A DNA stretch of 64,000 nt from Lepagella muris (GTDB taxonomy: Bacteria > Bacteroidota > Bacteroidia > Bacteroidales > Muribaculaceae). The notes beneath the pieces were generated by a model. It did not search any database and was not told the origin of the DNA. It was given only the letters and a program-made list of their open reading frames with translations. Of the stretch, positions 52,946 through 62,157 are shown in pieces. Numbering within the stretch: the first letter of the stretch is position 1; each line of letters opens with the position of its first letter. The position numbers were made by a program, and so were the translations under genes. The stretch spans positions 41,095 to 105,094 of the forward strand of contig NZ_SRYB01000017.1 in NCBI RefSeq assembly GCF_004793975.1, written 5' to 3'.

Positions 52946-53337
52946 ATCCAATATTAAAGAACCTGGAGAACGATCCGGATGGAATGTCGACGTATGAGTA
53001 TATTGTCAACAATGTGGATACTGTTGCCGACGATATGCCCGGTCTTATAGAGATTTTAAAGAAGGTGGATCATACCGGTCAGTTTCTGTCGAGCACGGCG
53101 CGATTCCTCAATGCCGTCGACAAGGAATCGTTCTCTCCGTGGATCTCTCCGCTTATAGAGGCAGCTATAGTAAAAGATCGGGAACGTCGCTACATAGGGT
53201 CGTTGCTTGAGGCGATATGGGGCGCCGATTATAAGGCGCGTGCAACCGAACTTATCGCTGAAGACGACAATTTCCGTAGGATATACAAGAGGATATATCC
53301 TAATCAGGCAAGCGAGACGTTGCGACATAACATCTGA
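52942..53337 (+). CDS. Small conserved-looking hypothetical protein
   Basis: A 131-residue soluble protein that I cannot name. The start MNPILKNLENDPDGMSTYEY is chosen over a GTG 27 bp earlier because the ATG overlaps the stop codon of the short upstream frame. The sequence is mostly helical and acidic at first (STYEYIVNNVDTVADDMPGLIEILKKVDHTGQF). There is no signal peptide, membrane helix or cysteine motif. The cyclophilin lipoprotein gene follows 42 bp later and may share the transcript. Confidence 0.72.
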   Translation: MNPILKNLENDPDGMSTYEYIVNNVDTVADDMPGLIEILKKVDHTGQFLSSTARFLNAVDKESFSPWISPLIEAAIVKDRERRYIGSLLEAIWGADYKARATELIAEDDNFRRIYKRIYPNQASETLRHNI

Positions 53338-53379
53338 TGCCGTCATTGCCGGCAATCATGCAACCTTATAAGAAACTGA

Positions 53380-54246
53380 ATGAAAAAGATATTCACCGTG
53401 GTGGCAGCATTAATTTTCTGTGTGGCCACCGCATGTTCGCAGACAAGAATGAATAATACTAATGAAGAAGTGCCCGACAGCGTGTTGGCAGACCGCAATG
53501 ACGCGCTCGTGGAGCTTAAGACCACAATGGGCGATATAACAGTCGAACTGTATAACGACACTCCGTTGCACCGCGACAATTTCCTGAAGCTTGTAGGCGA
53601 GGGTGTCTATGACGGCGTGCTGTTTCATCGTGTAATTGATGAGTTTATGGTGCAGACGGGTGATCCGGAATCAAAGGATGCAAAGCCCGGTGCTCGTCTC
53701 GGGTCGGGCGACCTTGGCTATACGGTGGAGGCGGAGATAGTATATCCTAAGCATTACCACAAGTATGGAGCCTTGGCTGCGGCCCGCACCGGCGACGCCA
53801 TGAATCCGGAGAAGCGTTCGTCAGGCTCTCAGTTCTATATCGTGACCGGCACCAAGATGAGTGAGCGGCAGTTTGAAATGATGATGGAGCGTAAGCGTGG
53901 CAAAGAGATGCAGGACTATTTCCAGAAACTTGCTCTCCAGCATCGCGACAGCATCATGGCTCTTCAGAATGCCGGCGACAACGAGAAGCTGGAGGCACTG
54001 CGCCAGCAGCTTATAAAGGAGACGGAGGATAACGTGGCTCATGAGGAATTGCCGGCAGAGATGAAGGCTGACTATTCCAGAGTGGGTGGCACCCCGCACC
54101 TTGACGGCGGCTATACCGTTTTCGGGCAAGTGGTCAAAGGGATGGACGTGGTCGAGAAGATACAAAAAGTGGAGACTGACCCGTCTGATCGCCCGAAGGA
54201 GGATATAAGGATAATATCCGCCAAAGTTTTAAAAAAGAATAATTAA
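53380..54246 (+). CDS. Peptidyl-prolyl cis-trans isomerase (cyclophilin type), lipoprotein
   Basis: A 288-residue envelope cyclophilin that speeds prolyl isomerisation in exported proteins. The type II signal peptide is MKKIFTVVAALIFCVATACSQ (lipobox ATAC). Cyclophilin motifs are LHRDNFLKLVGEGVYDGVLFHRVIDEFMVQTGDPE, SSGSQFYIVTG and HLDGGYTVFGQVVKGMDVVEKI. An insertion of ~70 charged, helical residues (about 165-230, MSERQFEMMMERKRGKEMQDYFQ...) interrupts the fold between the QFYIVTG strand and the GGYTVFG strand, as in other Bacteroidetes members. The next gene has its own promoter. Confidence 0.92.
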   Translation: MKKIFTVVAALIFCVATACSQTRMNNTNEEVPDSVLADRNDALVELKTTMGDITVELYNDTPLHRDNFLKLVGEGVYDGVLFHRVIDEFMVQTGDPESKDAKPGARLGSGDLGYTVEAEIVYPKHYHKYGALAAARTGDAMNPEKRSSGSQFYIVTGTKMSERQFEMMMERKRGKEMQDYFQKLALQHRDSIMALQNAGDNEKLEALRQQLIKETEDNVAHEELPAEMKADYSRVGGTPHLDGGYTVFGQVVKGMDVVEKIQKVETDPSDRPKEDIRIISAKVLKKNN

Positions 54247-54266
54247 TAAATTAAGGTGCGTTAAAA

Positions 54267-54297
54267 TTTGCCGATTGAGATATATTTGTTAATTTTG
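54267..54297 (+). promoter_or_regulatory. Promoter of the DUF349 gene
   Basis: TTTG at 54267-54270, a 19-nt spacer and TAATTTTG at 54290-54297, a full match to the Bacteroidetes pattern, 52 bp before the start codon. Confidence 0.7.
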
Positions 54298-54349
54298 ACG
54301 CATAAATAAGCAACCAAGACGGTCGGGAGCATTCTGCACGAAGCGGAGG

Positions 54350-56299
54350 ATGCCTGACCCGAACAAAATCTACCTGTCAGCTATGAATGAGCTTGATAAG
54401 CTGTCTCCATCGGGAGACGACCTGAATCGTGTAGACGCTGAGGCAATTGCCGAAGCAGCGTCAGAAGCATGCGAATGCGCAGAACGTGACAACGTTTGCG
54501 CCGAAGAAACATCTCCCTCTCTCGACATCGCAGCCGTCGCCGACCAGGCGGAGGGTGAGAAGGAAGAGCCCGTGCGCAACTACCACTCCATGACAAAAGA
54601 GGAGATGGTGGATGCCCTCAAAGAGATTGTCGCTGCCGGCGACATGGAGGCACACAAGGATGTGGCGGCATTGAAGCAGGCCTTCTATATTCTCCACAAC
54701 AAGCAGCTTGCCGAAGAGCTTGATGCTTTTGTGTCTGCCGGAAATTCTCCGGAGACATTCTCTGCCACTCCCGATGAGAATGAGGCTGTGTTTAAGACGC
54801 TCCTTGCCGATTTCCGTGAGAAGAGGAATGCATTTCTTGAGGAGAAAGAGGAGGCACGTCGTAAAAATCTTGAGGAGAAAAACAGAATCATAGAGGAGCT
54901 TAAGACTCTTGCCGAAGATATCGACAATATCAACGTGCATTTCCCCAAGTTCCAGCAGCTGCAGCAGGATTTCAAGGCTGTCGGTGAGGTGCCTGCTGGT
55001 GCTGACAACGATATCTGGAAAGCATATCAGAGCGTGGTAGAGCTGTTCTATGATCGTCTGAAGATGAATAAGGAGCTGCGCGACCTTGATTTCAAGAAGA
55101 ATCTTGAACTGAAAAACGCCCTCATAGAGAAAGCCAGGGAACTGACCGAGGAGCCGGATCCGATCGATGCCTTCAAGCGCCTTCAGACTCTACATGAGCA
55201 GTGGCGCGAGATTGGTCCGGTTGCATGTGAGATAAGGGAGGAGATTTGGAGCCAGTTTAAGGAGCTGTCCACTATCATCAACAAGCGTCATCAGGACTTC
55301 TTCCAGGCTCGCAAGGCTTCCGAGCAGGCAAATGAGGATGCCAAGACAGCTCTTTGCGAAAAGGCTGAGGCTGTGGATATGGCTTCCCTCAAGAGCTTCG
55401 CCGACTGGGATAAGGTGACTAAGGAGATAATCGAGATGCAGGCAGAGTGGAAGGGTGTAGGCTACGCTTCCAAGAAGATGAACACTCTTCTCTTCAACAG
55501 ATTCAGAAAGGCTTGTGATGATTTCTTCACAGCGAAGGCTGAATATTTCAAGAAGACCAAGGAGGAGTTCAGGGATAACCTCGCCAAGAAGGAGGCTCTT
55601 TGCGAGAAGGCGGAGGCTCTTAAAGACCGCTACGAGGATCGTGCCGCCTACGATGAGATGGTGGCTCTCCAGAAGGAATGGCGTACTGTCGGCGTCGTGC
55701 GCCGCAAGCAGGGCGACGAGGTGTGGAAACGCTTCTGTGCTGCGGTGGATGCTTTCCATGATGCACGTAAGAAGCTTCTCAACGGCAGACGTGATGAGGA
55801 GACCGAGAACCTGAAGGCTAAGAAAGCCGTGATTGAGAAACTGAGTGCCATCTCCGAGGAGGCTGAGCGCAAGGACGTGATCGGAACTATCCGTGAGCTT
55901 CAGGCTGAATGGCAGAAAATCGGACACGTGCCCTTCAAGCAGAAGGATGCCATCAATGCCGAATATCGTGAGCAACTCGACCGTCTTTACGGTGCGTTTG
56001 ACCTGCGCGAATCCCGTCAGCGCATGCGTCGCTTTGAAGGCGAGGTCAAGAAGATGGAGGGCGACGGCAATAAGCTCGGTAAGGAGCGCGACCGTCTTGT
56101 CAGAGCTATGGAGGCACGTCAGGCAGAGCTGAAGACAATAGAGAACAACCTCGGATTCTTCAACATCAAATCTTCGGCAGGTAATTCCCTCCTGAAGGAT
56201 ATGGAGCGCAAGATTCAGAAGATCAAGGAGGATATAAGCCAGATCAAGGAGAAGATAGCTCTTCTTGACAAGAAGGAGAAATCTTCCGAGGCTGAATGA
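54350..56299 (+). CDS. DUF349-repeat protein
   Basis: A 649-residue, highly charged, all-helical cytoplasmic protein. Several DUF349 units are recognisable by their Trp-Gly pattern: LHEQWREIGPV, MQAEWKGVGYAS, LQKEWRTVGVV and LQAEWQKIGHVPFKQKD, each followed by a WxxF/RF-type helix. The first ~100 residues are acidic and low complexity; the end is a coiled coil (MERKIQKIKEDISQIKEKI). DUF349 proteins have no settled function. An ATG at 54383 (MNELDKL) is an alternative start. A terminator follows at 56345. Confidence 0.9.
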   Translation: MPDPNKIYLSAMNELDKLSPSGDDLNRVDAEAIAEAASEACECAERDNVCAEETSPSLDIAAVADQAEGEKEEPVRNYHSMTKEEMVDALKEIVAAGDMEAHKDVAALKQAFYILHNKQLAEELDAFVSAGNSPETFSATPDENEAVFKTLLADFREKRNAFLEEKEEARRKNLEEKNRIIEELKTLAEDIDNINVHFPKFQQLQQDFKAVGEVPAGADNDIWKAYQSVVELFYDRLKMNKELRDLDFKKNLELKNALIEKARELTEEPDPIDAFKRLQTLHEQWREIGPVACEIREEIWSQFKELSTIINKRHQDFFQARKASEQANEDAKTALCEKAEAVDMASLKSFADWDKVTKEIIEMQAEWKGVGYASKKMNTLLFNRFRKACDDFFTAKAEYFKKTKEEFRDNLAKKEALCEKAEALKDRYEDRAAYDEMVALQKEWRTVGVVRRKQGDEVWKRFCAAVDAFHDARKKLLNGRRDEETENLKAKKAVIEKLSAISEEAERKDVIGTIRELQAEWQKIGHVPFKQKDAINAEYREQLDRLYGAFDLRESRQRMRRFEGEVKKMEGDGNKLGKERDRLVRAMEARQAELKTIENNLGFFNIKSSAGNSLLKDMERKIQKIKEDISQIKEKIALLDKKEKSSEAE

Positions 56300-56344
56300 A
56301 GATTGCAGAAGAATGCGTAATATGTGACTTATAATCGGATTATT

Positions 56345-56381
56345 GGGACGACATCACGCCATGCGGTGTCGTCCTAATTTT
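56345..56381 (+). terminator. Terminator-like hairpin after the DUF349 gene
   Basis: GGACGACATC (56346-56355) pairs with GGTGTCGTCC (56365-56374), including one A-C mismatch/wobble position, followed by TAATTTTA. It lies 46 bp after the stop codon and just before serB. Confidence 0.65.
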
Positions 56382-56395
56382 ATAAGAGCAAATAT

Positions 56396-57640
56396 ATGGA
56401 GAATGAAAAAGCGGACGAACGCGAACTGATACTTATCAATGTGACCGGTGCCGACCGATGCGGCGTCACTACGGCACTGACTGAAATCCTTGCACGCTAT
56501 GATGCCGATATCCTTGATATGGGTCAGGCCGACATCCATCATACCCTCTCTCTCGGAATACTTTTCAAGACCAATAGCCGGAATAGCGGTGAGATTCTTA
56601 AGGAATTGCTTTTCAAGACAAATGATCTGAAAGTGCAGGTGTCGTTCAATATCATTTCAGAAGAGGAATATGACCGCTGGGTAGGGATGCAGGGTAAGAA
56701 CCGTTATATCATCACGATTCTCGGACGCAAGATCACAGCGCGTCAGATTTCGGAGACCACCCGCGTCATAACAGATCAGGGGCTTAACATAGATTCAATA
56801 TCTCGTCTGACAGGTCGTATCCCCCTTGACGAGAAGGAGCAGCCTGCCACCAAGGCGTGTATAGAATTTTCGGTGAGAGGCACGCCTACTGATCTGCTTT
56901 CCATGCAGAAGGAACTGATGGAGCTGTCGAGCAAACTCAACTACGACATATCTCTCCAGGAGGATAACCTTTACCGCCGTTGCCGACGTCTGATCTGCTT
57001 TGATATGGATTCCACGCTGATACGCACGGAGGTGATAGATGAACTTGCTGACAGAGCAGGAGTCGGCGAGGAGGTGAGGGCGATAACAGAATCCGCCATG
57101 AGGGGAGAGATCGATTTTGAGGAGAGCTTCAAGCGTCGTGTCGCCCTTCTGAAAGGTCTTGATGTCAGCGTGATGAAGGAGATCGCAGAGAATCTTCCTA
57201 TCACGGAGGGTGTGGATCGCATGATGGAGGTGCTTAAGCGTTCGGGCTATAAGACTGCTATCCTGTCGGGTGGCTTCACATATTTCGGCAACTATCTGAA
57301 GCAGAAGTATAATTTTGATTATGTATATGCCAATGATCTGGAGGTGGGTCCCGACGGGAAACTGACAGGCAGGCATCTCGGAGATATCGTCGATGGCAGA
57401 AGGAAGAAGGAATTGTTGCGTCTGTTGGCACAGGTGGAGAACATCGACATTGCGCAGACTATTGCCGTGGGCGACGGAGCGAACGATCTCCCGATGCTTT
57501 CTGAGGCAGGTTTGGGCATAGCCTTCCATGCGAAACCTAAGGTGAAGGCGGAGGCAGGACAGAGTATATCCACTATAGGTATAGACGGGGTTCTCTATTT
57601 CCTCGGATTCAAGGATTCCTATATAAATCATCAGATATAA
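56396..57640 (+). CDS. serB: Phosphoserine phosphatase with N-terminal ACT domains
   Basis: SerB hydrolyses phosphoserine to serine, the last step of serine synthesis. The 414 residues comprise two ACT-like regulatory domains (about 10-85 and 100-185, from LILINVTGADRCGVTTALTEIL), then a HAD phosphatase domain. The nucleophile motif is FDMDSTLIRTEVIDELA (D203, D205), followed by ILSGGFTYFGNYL and the acidic motif VGDGANDLPMLSEAGLGIAF. The ACT domains probably bind serine as feedback effector. A strong terminator follows. Confidence 0.95.
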   Translation: MENEKADERELILINVTGADRCGVTTALTEILARYDADILDMGQADIHHTLSLGILFKTNSRNSGEILKELLFKTNDLKVQVSFNIISEEEYDRWVGMQGKNRYIITILGRKITARQISETTRVITDQGLNIDSISRLTGRIPLDEKEQPATKACIEFSVRGTPTDLLSMQKELMELSSKLNYDISLQEDNLYRRCRRLICFDMDSTLIRTEVIDELADRAGVGEEVRAITESAMRGEIDFEESFKRRVALLKGLDVSVMKEIAENLPITEGVDRMMEVLKRSGYKTAILSGGFTYFGNYLKQKYNFDYVYANDLEVGPDGKLTGRHLGDIVDGRRKKELLRLLAQVENIDIAQTIAVGDGANDLPMLSEAGLGIAFHAKPKVKAEAGQSISTIGIDGVLYFLGFKDSYINHQI

Positions 57641-57676
57641 ACCATCCGGTGTAAGGACCACGGTAAATATATAATT

Positions 57677-57734
57677 CAGACGGATTGAGGCTCCGATTCT
57701 ATAAGAACGGACAGCTCAATCCGTCTGATTTTTT
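57677..57734 (+). terminator. Rho-independent terminator of serB
   Basis: A perfect 13-bp stem CAGACGGATTGAG (57677-57689)/CTCAATCCGTCTG (57715-57727), then ATTTTTT (57728-57734). It lies 37 bp after the stop codon. Confidence 0.88.
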
Positions 57735-57840
57735 GTTGACACGGCTCCTGAGCCATGATTACCCATGATTCTGGCAAACAATTTATGGAGTGAAGGCATT
57801 ATAAGATTATAAATTATGATAATAAAATTTAGAATTTAAA

Positions 57841-57979
57841 ATGGAAAATGGAAAATGGAGAATTTATGGTTAATGTTTGACTATTAAACTTCAATTCCCA
57901 ATTCCAAACTCTAAATTCTCAATTTTCAATTATAAACTATAAACCATAAACTATAAACTATAAACTATAAACTATAAAC
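57841..57979. repeat. Heptamer tandem arrays in the serB-patatin gap
   Basis: The 353-bp gap 57641-57993 holds the serB terminator and this AT-rich region. ATGGAAA repeats about 2.7 times from 57841, and TATAAAC repeats seven times at 57931-57979 (one unit CATAAAC). Between them GAGAATTTA (57858-57866) and TAAATTCTC (57912-57920) form an inverted repeat. The TATAAAC array ends 14 bp before the patatin start codon, so copy number could affect its promoter or ribosome access. No standard promoter box was found. Confidence 0.8.
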
Positions 57980-57993
57980 CATATTACACAATC

Positions 57994-60321
57994 ATGTTGC
58001 TTCATAAATTATCTAAAATAGTCGTCAGGACTGTCCTGTTGTCGGTAGTCATGGCATTGCCGACGACATTCGCCCATGCCGGAGAGAGGGAGAAAGTAGG
58101 TTTGGTGCTCAGTGGGGGAGGAGCGAAAGGCATAGCCCATGTTGGCATAATCAAGGCACTTGAAGATAATGATATTCCGATAGACTATGTGGCGGGCACG
58201 TCGATGGGTGCGATAGTGGGTAGCCTTTACAGTTGCGGATGGTCGCCGGAAAGGATGCTTAAAATGTTCACGTCAAAGGATTTCAGCAACTGGAGCACCG
58301 GCACCATAAGCAAGGATGAGGTGTACTACTTCAATACGCCTGCCCCTACGCCGCAATGGTTGTCGTTGAATGTGAATTTCAAGGATACCACCGATATGGT
58401 CGGTCAGATCATACCGACGTCGCTTATAAGCCCATTGCCGATGAACATCGAGTTTATGCGTCTTTACGCACCATATTCAGAGCAATGTGGGGAGAATTTC
58501 AATGATCTGTTTGTGCCGTTCCGTTGTGTTACGAGTGATGTCTATCATAAGCGCAAGATAGTGTGCCGTTCGGGATCATTGGGGGATGCCGTGCGTGCTT
58601 CAATGAGCTTCCCTCTTGTATTCAGGCCGATAGAGATGGATGGGGTGCTGGTGTATGACGGCGGAATCTACGATAATTTCCCGGTAGATGTGATGAGGGA
58701 GGATTTCAAGCCGGATTTCATAATCGGAGTGTCGGTCTCATCAGCCGATACAAAACCTAAGAAGGGGGATATATATAGTCAGCTGGAGGATATGATTATC
58801 CAGAATAACAATTATAGCCTTCCGGCAGCGGAAGGAGTGAAGATACAGGTGCCTGTGCTTGATTTCGGGGTGCTTGATTTCGGGGCTGCAGAGGAGATTT
58901 ATTCGATAGGCTACAAGACGGGTCTGTCAATGGTGGATTCAATAAAGAGTCGTCTTTCCGCACGCGAGCCGCTTGGCGACGTCACGGCACGCAGGCAACG
59001 TTTTGCCGCCGCCACTCCGGATGTGATGTTTGATTCTGTGTCCGTGACAGGTGCAACACCCGGTCAGGCGCGTTATCTGAAGTATCTCTTCGACGAAGGG
59101 AAACCCAATGATAAGATTTCAATGGATCAGGTGCAGAATGCCTACTATCGTGCTGTGACCGACGGTAAGCTGTCTGACCTTCTCCCACAGGCGGAACTCG
59201 GTAAGGACGGACACAACACGCTTCTACTTGAGGCAACAGTGAAGAATCCGTGGAGTCTCGGAGTGGGAGGCTGGATCACGTCATCCACCAACAATATGCT
59301 CTACATCAATTTAGGGTATCACACATTGAGCTTCAACAGTATGGATATCGACCTCAGCGGATGGATCGGGCAGTCATACTATGCCGCCAAACTGCGTTCT
59401 CGTTTCGCGATGAGATCGGCATTACCCTCATATATGGAGTTGAGTGCCGTGGTCAGTAGGCAGAAATATTACGATTCTGAATTGCTCTTCTATCAGAATT
59501 CCACCCCGTCATTCATCACTGATCTTCAAGGCTTCTTCCGTCTTGACTATTGCTGGGCATTGGGAAGGAAAGCCAAGGGGTTCGCCAACCTTACGTGGGG
59601 TTGGGAGAGCAATGACTATTTCCCGTATAATTCAGGCGACTTTGCCGACGGGGATAAGGATAAGAGCCATTATCGGATAGCTGCATTTAAGACTGGTGTA
59701 GAGTTGAACACGCTCAACGATCAGATGTATCCTTCATCTGGAAAGGAATGGCGGCTCAATATATTACTCAGCCACGAGCAGAACAAGTTCATGCAAGGTG
59801 ATTCTGATGAATCCGACTGGTGGACTTCACATCTGCGTGGTTCCGCAGAATTGATGTGGAAACATTATTTCTCACTTCATCCGAAGTTCAAACTTGGAGC
59901 AATGGTCAACGGTATAGTGACATTGCAGAAACTGTATCAGAATTATACCGCCACCCTCGTTCATGCCCCGGCATTTGCGCCGACGCCAGCCACCCGCAAT
60001 TACTTCAACGTCGCGTTCCGATCCGACAATTACGGAGCCATAGGGTTGTCGCCCGTATGGACTCCATATAGCCGTGCGCAGCTCCGTGGCGACTTCTTCG
60101 CCTATTGCCCGATAAGAGATGTAGCTGCGGATGCGGCTGGGAATGCTGTCTATGACGGCTGGATGCGTCATCCGCAGTTTATAGGGGAGGTTGCATTGGT
60201 TTACAACTTCCCGTTTGCGAGCCTATCGCTATATGCCAACTATTTAAGTTCACCGCGAGGGAACTGGAATTTCGGTATCAATTTCGGACTTTATTTCCAG
60301 GCACCGAAGCTTCTTCGATGA
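57994..60321 (+). CDS. Patatin-like phospholipase with outer-membrane barrel (PlpD-like)
   Basis: A 775-residue exported protein (signal sequence to about residue 29, FAHAG). The patatin domain carries the oxyanion loop SGGGAKG (40-46), the nucleophile GTSMG (Ser70) and the Asp dyad partner DGG (Asp222), so the serine lipase site is complete. After a POTRA-like segment (about 345-420, DSVSVTGATPGQARYLKYLF), the last ~350 residues are alternating aromatic strands ending in FGINFGLYFQAPKLLR, an outer-membrane barrel of the BamA/Omp85 type. It presumably displays or secretes the lipase domain. Its 3' end overlaps the convergent apbE gene by 44 bp. Confidence 0.93.
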   Translation: MLLHKLSKIVVRTVLLSVVMALPTTFAHAGEREKVGLVLSGGGAKGIAHVGIIKALEDNDIPIDYVAGTSMGAIVGSLYSCGWSPERMLKMFTSKDFSNWSTGTISKDEVYYFNTPAPTPQWLSLNVNFKDTTDMVGQIIPTSLISPLPMNIEFMRLYAPYSEQCGENFNDLFVPFRCVTSDVYHKRKIVCRSGSLGDAVRASMSFPLVFRPIEMDGVLVYDGGIYDNFPVDVMREDFKPDFIIGVSVSSADTKPKKGDIYSQLEDMIIQNNNYSLPAAEGVKIQVPVLDFGVLDFGAAEEIYSIGYKTGLSMVDSIKSRLSAREPLGDVTARRQRFAAATPDVMFDSVSVTGATPGQARYLKYLFDEGKPNDKISMDQVQNAYYRAVTDGKLSDLLPQAELGKDGHNTLLLEATVKNPWSLGVGGWITSSTNNMLYINLGYHTLSFNSMDIDLSGWIGQSYYAAKLRSRFAMRSALPSYMELSAVVSRQKYYDSELLFYQNSTPSFITDLQGFFRLDYCWALGRKAKGFANLTWGWESNDYFPYNSGDFADGDKDKSHYRIAAFKTGVELNTLNDQMYPSSGKEWRLNILLSHEQNKFMQGDSDESDWWTSHLRGSAELMWKHYFSLHPKFKLGAMVNGIVTLQKLYQNYTATLVHAPAFAPTPATRNYFNVAFRSDNYGAIGLSPVWTPYSRAQLRGDFFAYCPIRDVAADAAGNAVYDGWMRHPQFIGEVALVYNFPFASLSLYANYLSSPRGNWNFGINFGLYFQAPKLLR

Positions 60322-61306
60322 CCATAAGCCTGAATCCATCAGTCATCCACGTGGAGGAATCTGACAATATGAGCATACCCTCATATTTGAGTGTATCAAG
60401 CATCCTTTTTGCTATCTCTGATCCGGCAGCCATGCAGGCAGTGGCTGCACCGTCGGCTTCCATGCAAGAGGGAGCCACTACAGTCGCGCTGATTACGTCT
60501 GTTGATACAGGACGCCCCGTCAAGGGTGAGATCGTGTGTCCGATTATCCCCTTGTCGGTCTTCTTGTAATTACGGTAATTGCCTGACGTGGCGACGCCGC
60601 AGTCGGTAATCTGAATAATGGCGTTTGAGTCATGTATCTCCGTGGTGTCGGTCTGTATCGGACGGTCGATAGATATCTTCCATTCATCACCACTCGGACC
60701 ATGCCCACTGACGGTCAGTTCACCGCCTATCTCCACCAGATAATTCTCCACACCGTTGCGCCGCATCATCTCGGCAACCATGTCGCATCCGAATCCCTTG
60801 GCTATGGCTGAGAAATTAAACTGGGTGCGGCGGTCGTCTTTAACAATCATGTTGCCGTTGAGGTGTGTCTTGCGGATACCGGTGAATAATAGGATACTGT
60901 CGATAGCAGTCGTGTCGGCAGATAGTTTATGTCCCGGTCCGAACCCCCAGGCTGTGATAAGCGGGGAGAGGGTGGGGTCAAACATGCCGTCGCTTGCCTC
61001 GTTGATGCAGAGAGATGCCTCGTAGACTCTGCGGAACAGATCATCTACCTCAATGCTGTCAGACTCATTCACTCGGCTCAGCAGCGATGCTTTGTCGAAT
61101 ACGTTCAGACTTTTCCCTACCATATCGAGAGTGGATATTATGGAATCACTTAGATCCTTTTCGCTTTCGTATGTGATATGGTACACCGTGTTCCATATCA
61201 TCCCCTCCTCCCGTAAAAATGCTTTCGGGCGGTTGCAGGATATGGATAAAATTGCGGTTGCGAAAGCCGCAACCACCACAGATAAGGCTGAAAAATATCG
61301 TATCAT
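60278..61306 (-). CDS. apbE: FAD:protein FMN transferase, lipoprotein
   Basis: ApbE attaches FMN to threonine residues of redox proteins such as NQR/RNF subunits. The 342 residues begin with a lipoprotein signal (MIRYFSALSVVVAAFATAILSISC, Cys24). Family features are GMIWNTVYHITYE, DPTLSPLITAWGFGPG, NFSAIAKGFGCDMVAEMM, NYLVEIGGELTVSG and GHTISPLTGRPVST. In the last motif the usual HxxDPxTG aspartate is Ser, worth noting but compatible with the fold. The gene overlaps the patatin gene tail to tail by 44 bp, so no terminator fits between them. Confidence 0.9.
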   Translation of the reverse strand: MIRYFSALSVVVAAFATAILSISCNRPKAFLREEGMIWNTVYHITYESEKDLSDSIISTLDMVGKSLNVFDKASLLSRVNESDSIEVDDLFRRVYEASLCINEASDGMFDPTLSPLITAWGFGPGHKLSADTTAIDSILLFTGIRKTHLNGNMIVKDDRRTQFNFSAIAKGFGCDMVAEMMRRNGVENYLVEIGGELTVSGHGPSGDEWKISIDRPIQTDTTEIHDSNAIIQITDCGVATSGNYRNYKKTDKGIIGHTISPLTGRPVSTDVISATVVAPSCMEADGAATACMAAGSEIAKRMLDTLKYEGMLILSDSSTWMTDGFRLMVIEEASVPGNKVRN

Positions 61307-61446
61307 GAAATAAATGAGATATTAATTGAAAAAATATAACGCAAAATTAGTAAAAATGAATAATTATGTTTAATTTTGAGGCGTAAATTTGACAAAAATT
61401 ACATAACCTAATTCTTCTTGATATCACACCTAAAAAAATAACCGAT

Positions 61447-62037
61447 ATGAACGAATCATTTTTATTTCTTGCGGCAGGTTTTGAGGAGATTGAAGCCCTT
61501 ACAGTTGTAGACGTGCTCCGCAGAGCGAATATCCCTGTAAAGACAGTTTCCATCACATCATCGCTGCGTGTGGCAGGCGCACACGGCATCACAGTGACAG
61601 CAGATGTGCTCTTTGACAACACTCATTTTTCAGCACCCGAATGGCTGATTCTTCCCGGAGGTATGCCGGGAGCCACAAATCTCTACGAGTTCGCACCGTT
61701 GCGTGGTCTTCTTCAGCGTCAGGCATCCTCGCCGGAGGGGAGAATTGCGGCTATATGTGCAGCTCCGGCAGTAGTGCTCGGTCAGCTCGGACTCCTGAAA
61801 GGGGTTAAGGCTACGTGCTATCCCGGATTTGAGAAGATGCTTGAAGGAGCTGACGTGCAGGCGGCACGCGTCACGGTTGACGGCAAATATGTGCTTGCCA
61901 ACGGTCCGTCGAGCGCATTGCAATGGGCACTCACAATAGTAAAAGAGACAAAAGGCACGAGAGTGGCGACACAGATAGCCAACGACATGCTCCTCTATCC
62001 GAAATCAAATGCCGAGCTCGGCAACTTCTTCGGCTGA
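61447..62037 (+). CDS. DJ-1/PfpI family protein (YajL-like)
   Basis: A 196-residue single-domain DJ-1 protein. The catalytic-type cysteine is C104 in the nucleophile elbow AAICAAPAVVLGQ, and the companion glutamate is E14 in GFEEIEAL; both DJ-1 hallmarks are present. WLILPGGMPGATNL is a further conserved element. Proposed roles of bacterial relatives include protection from oxidative or glycation damage; the actual substrate is unknown. A -7-like box TAATTTTG lies at 61371-61378 without a clear partner. A hairpin follows the gene. Confidence 0.9.
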   Translation: MNESFLFLAAGFEEIEALTVVDVLRRANIPVKTVSITSSLRVAGAHGITVTADVLFDNTHFSAPEWLILPGGMPGATNLYEFAPLRGLLQRQASSPEGRIAAICAAPAVVLGQLGLLKGVKATCYPGFEKMLEGADVQAARVTVDGKYVLANGPSSALQWALTIVKETKGTRVATQIANDMLLYPKSNAELGNFFG

Positions 62038-62076
62038 TTCCGACTCCCTCGTCAATCTCACCGAATAGACACCAAA

Positions 62077-62112
62077 ACCGACCCACAGATTCACGACAAT
62101 CCGTGGGTCGGT
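62077..62112 (+). terminator. Terminator-like hairpin after the DJ-1 gene
   Basis: ACCGACCCAC (62077-62086) pairs perfectly with GTGGGTCGGT (62103-62112). The following sequence is TATATAAT rather than a pure T-run, so termination may be partial. Confidence 0.65.
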
Positions 62113-62157
62113 TATATATAATTTGTAATTTAAATAAATGGTACTACTTCAATATAT

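Noticed and set aside
57931..57979. CRISPR or iteron origin
   Set aside because: Seven-base units without spacers and no replication gene nearby; a microsatellite-like array fits better.
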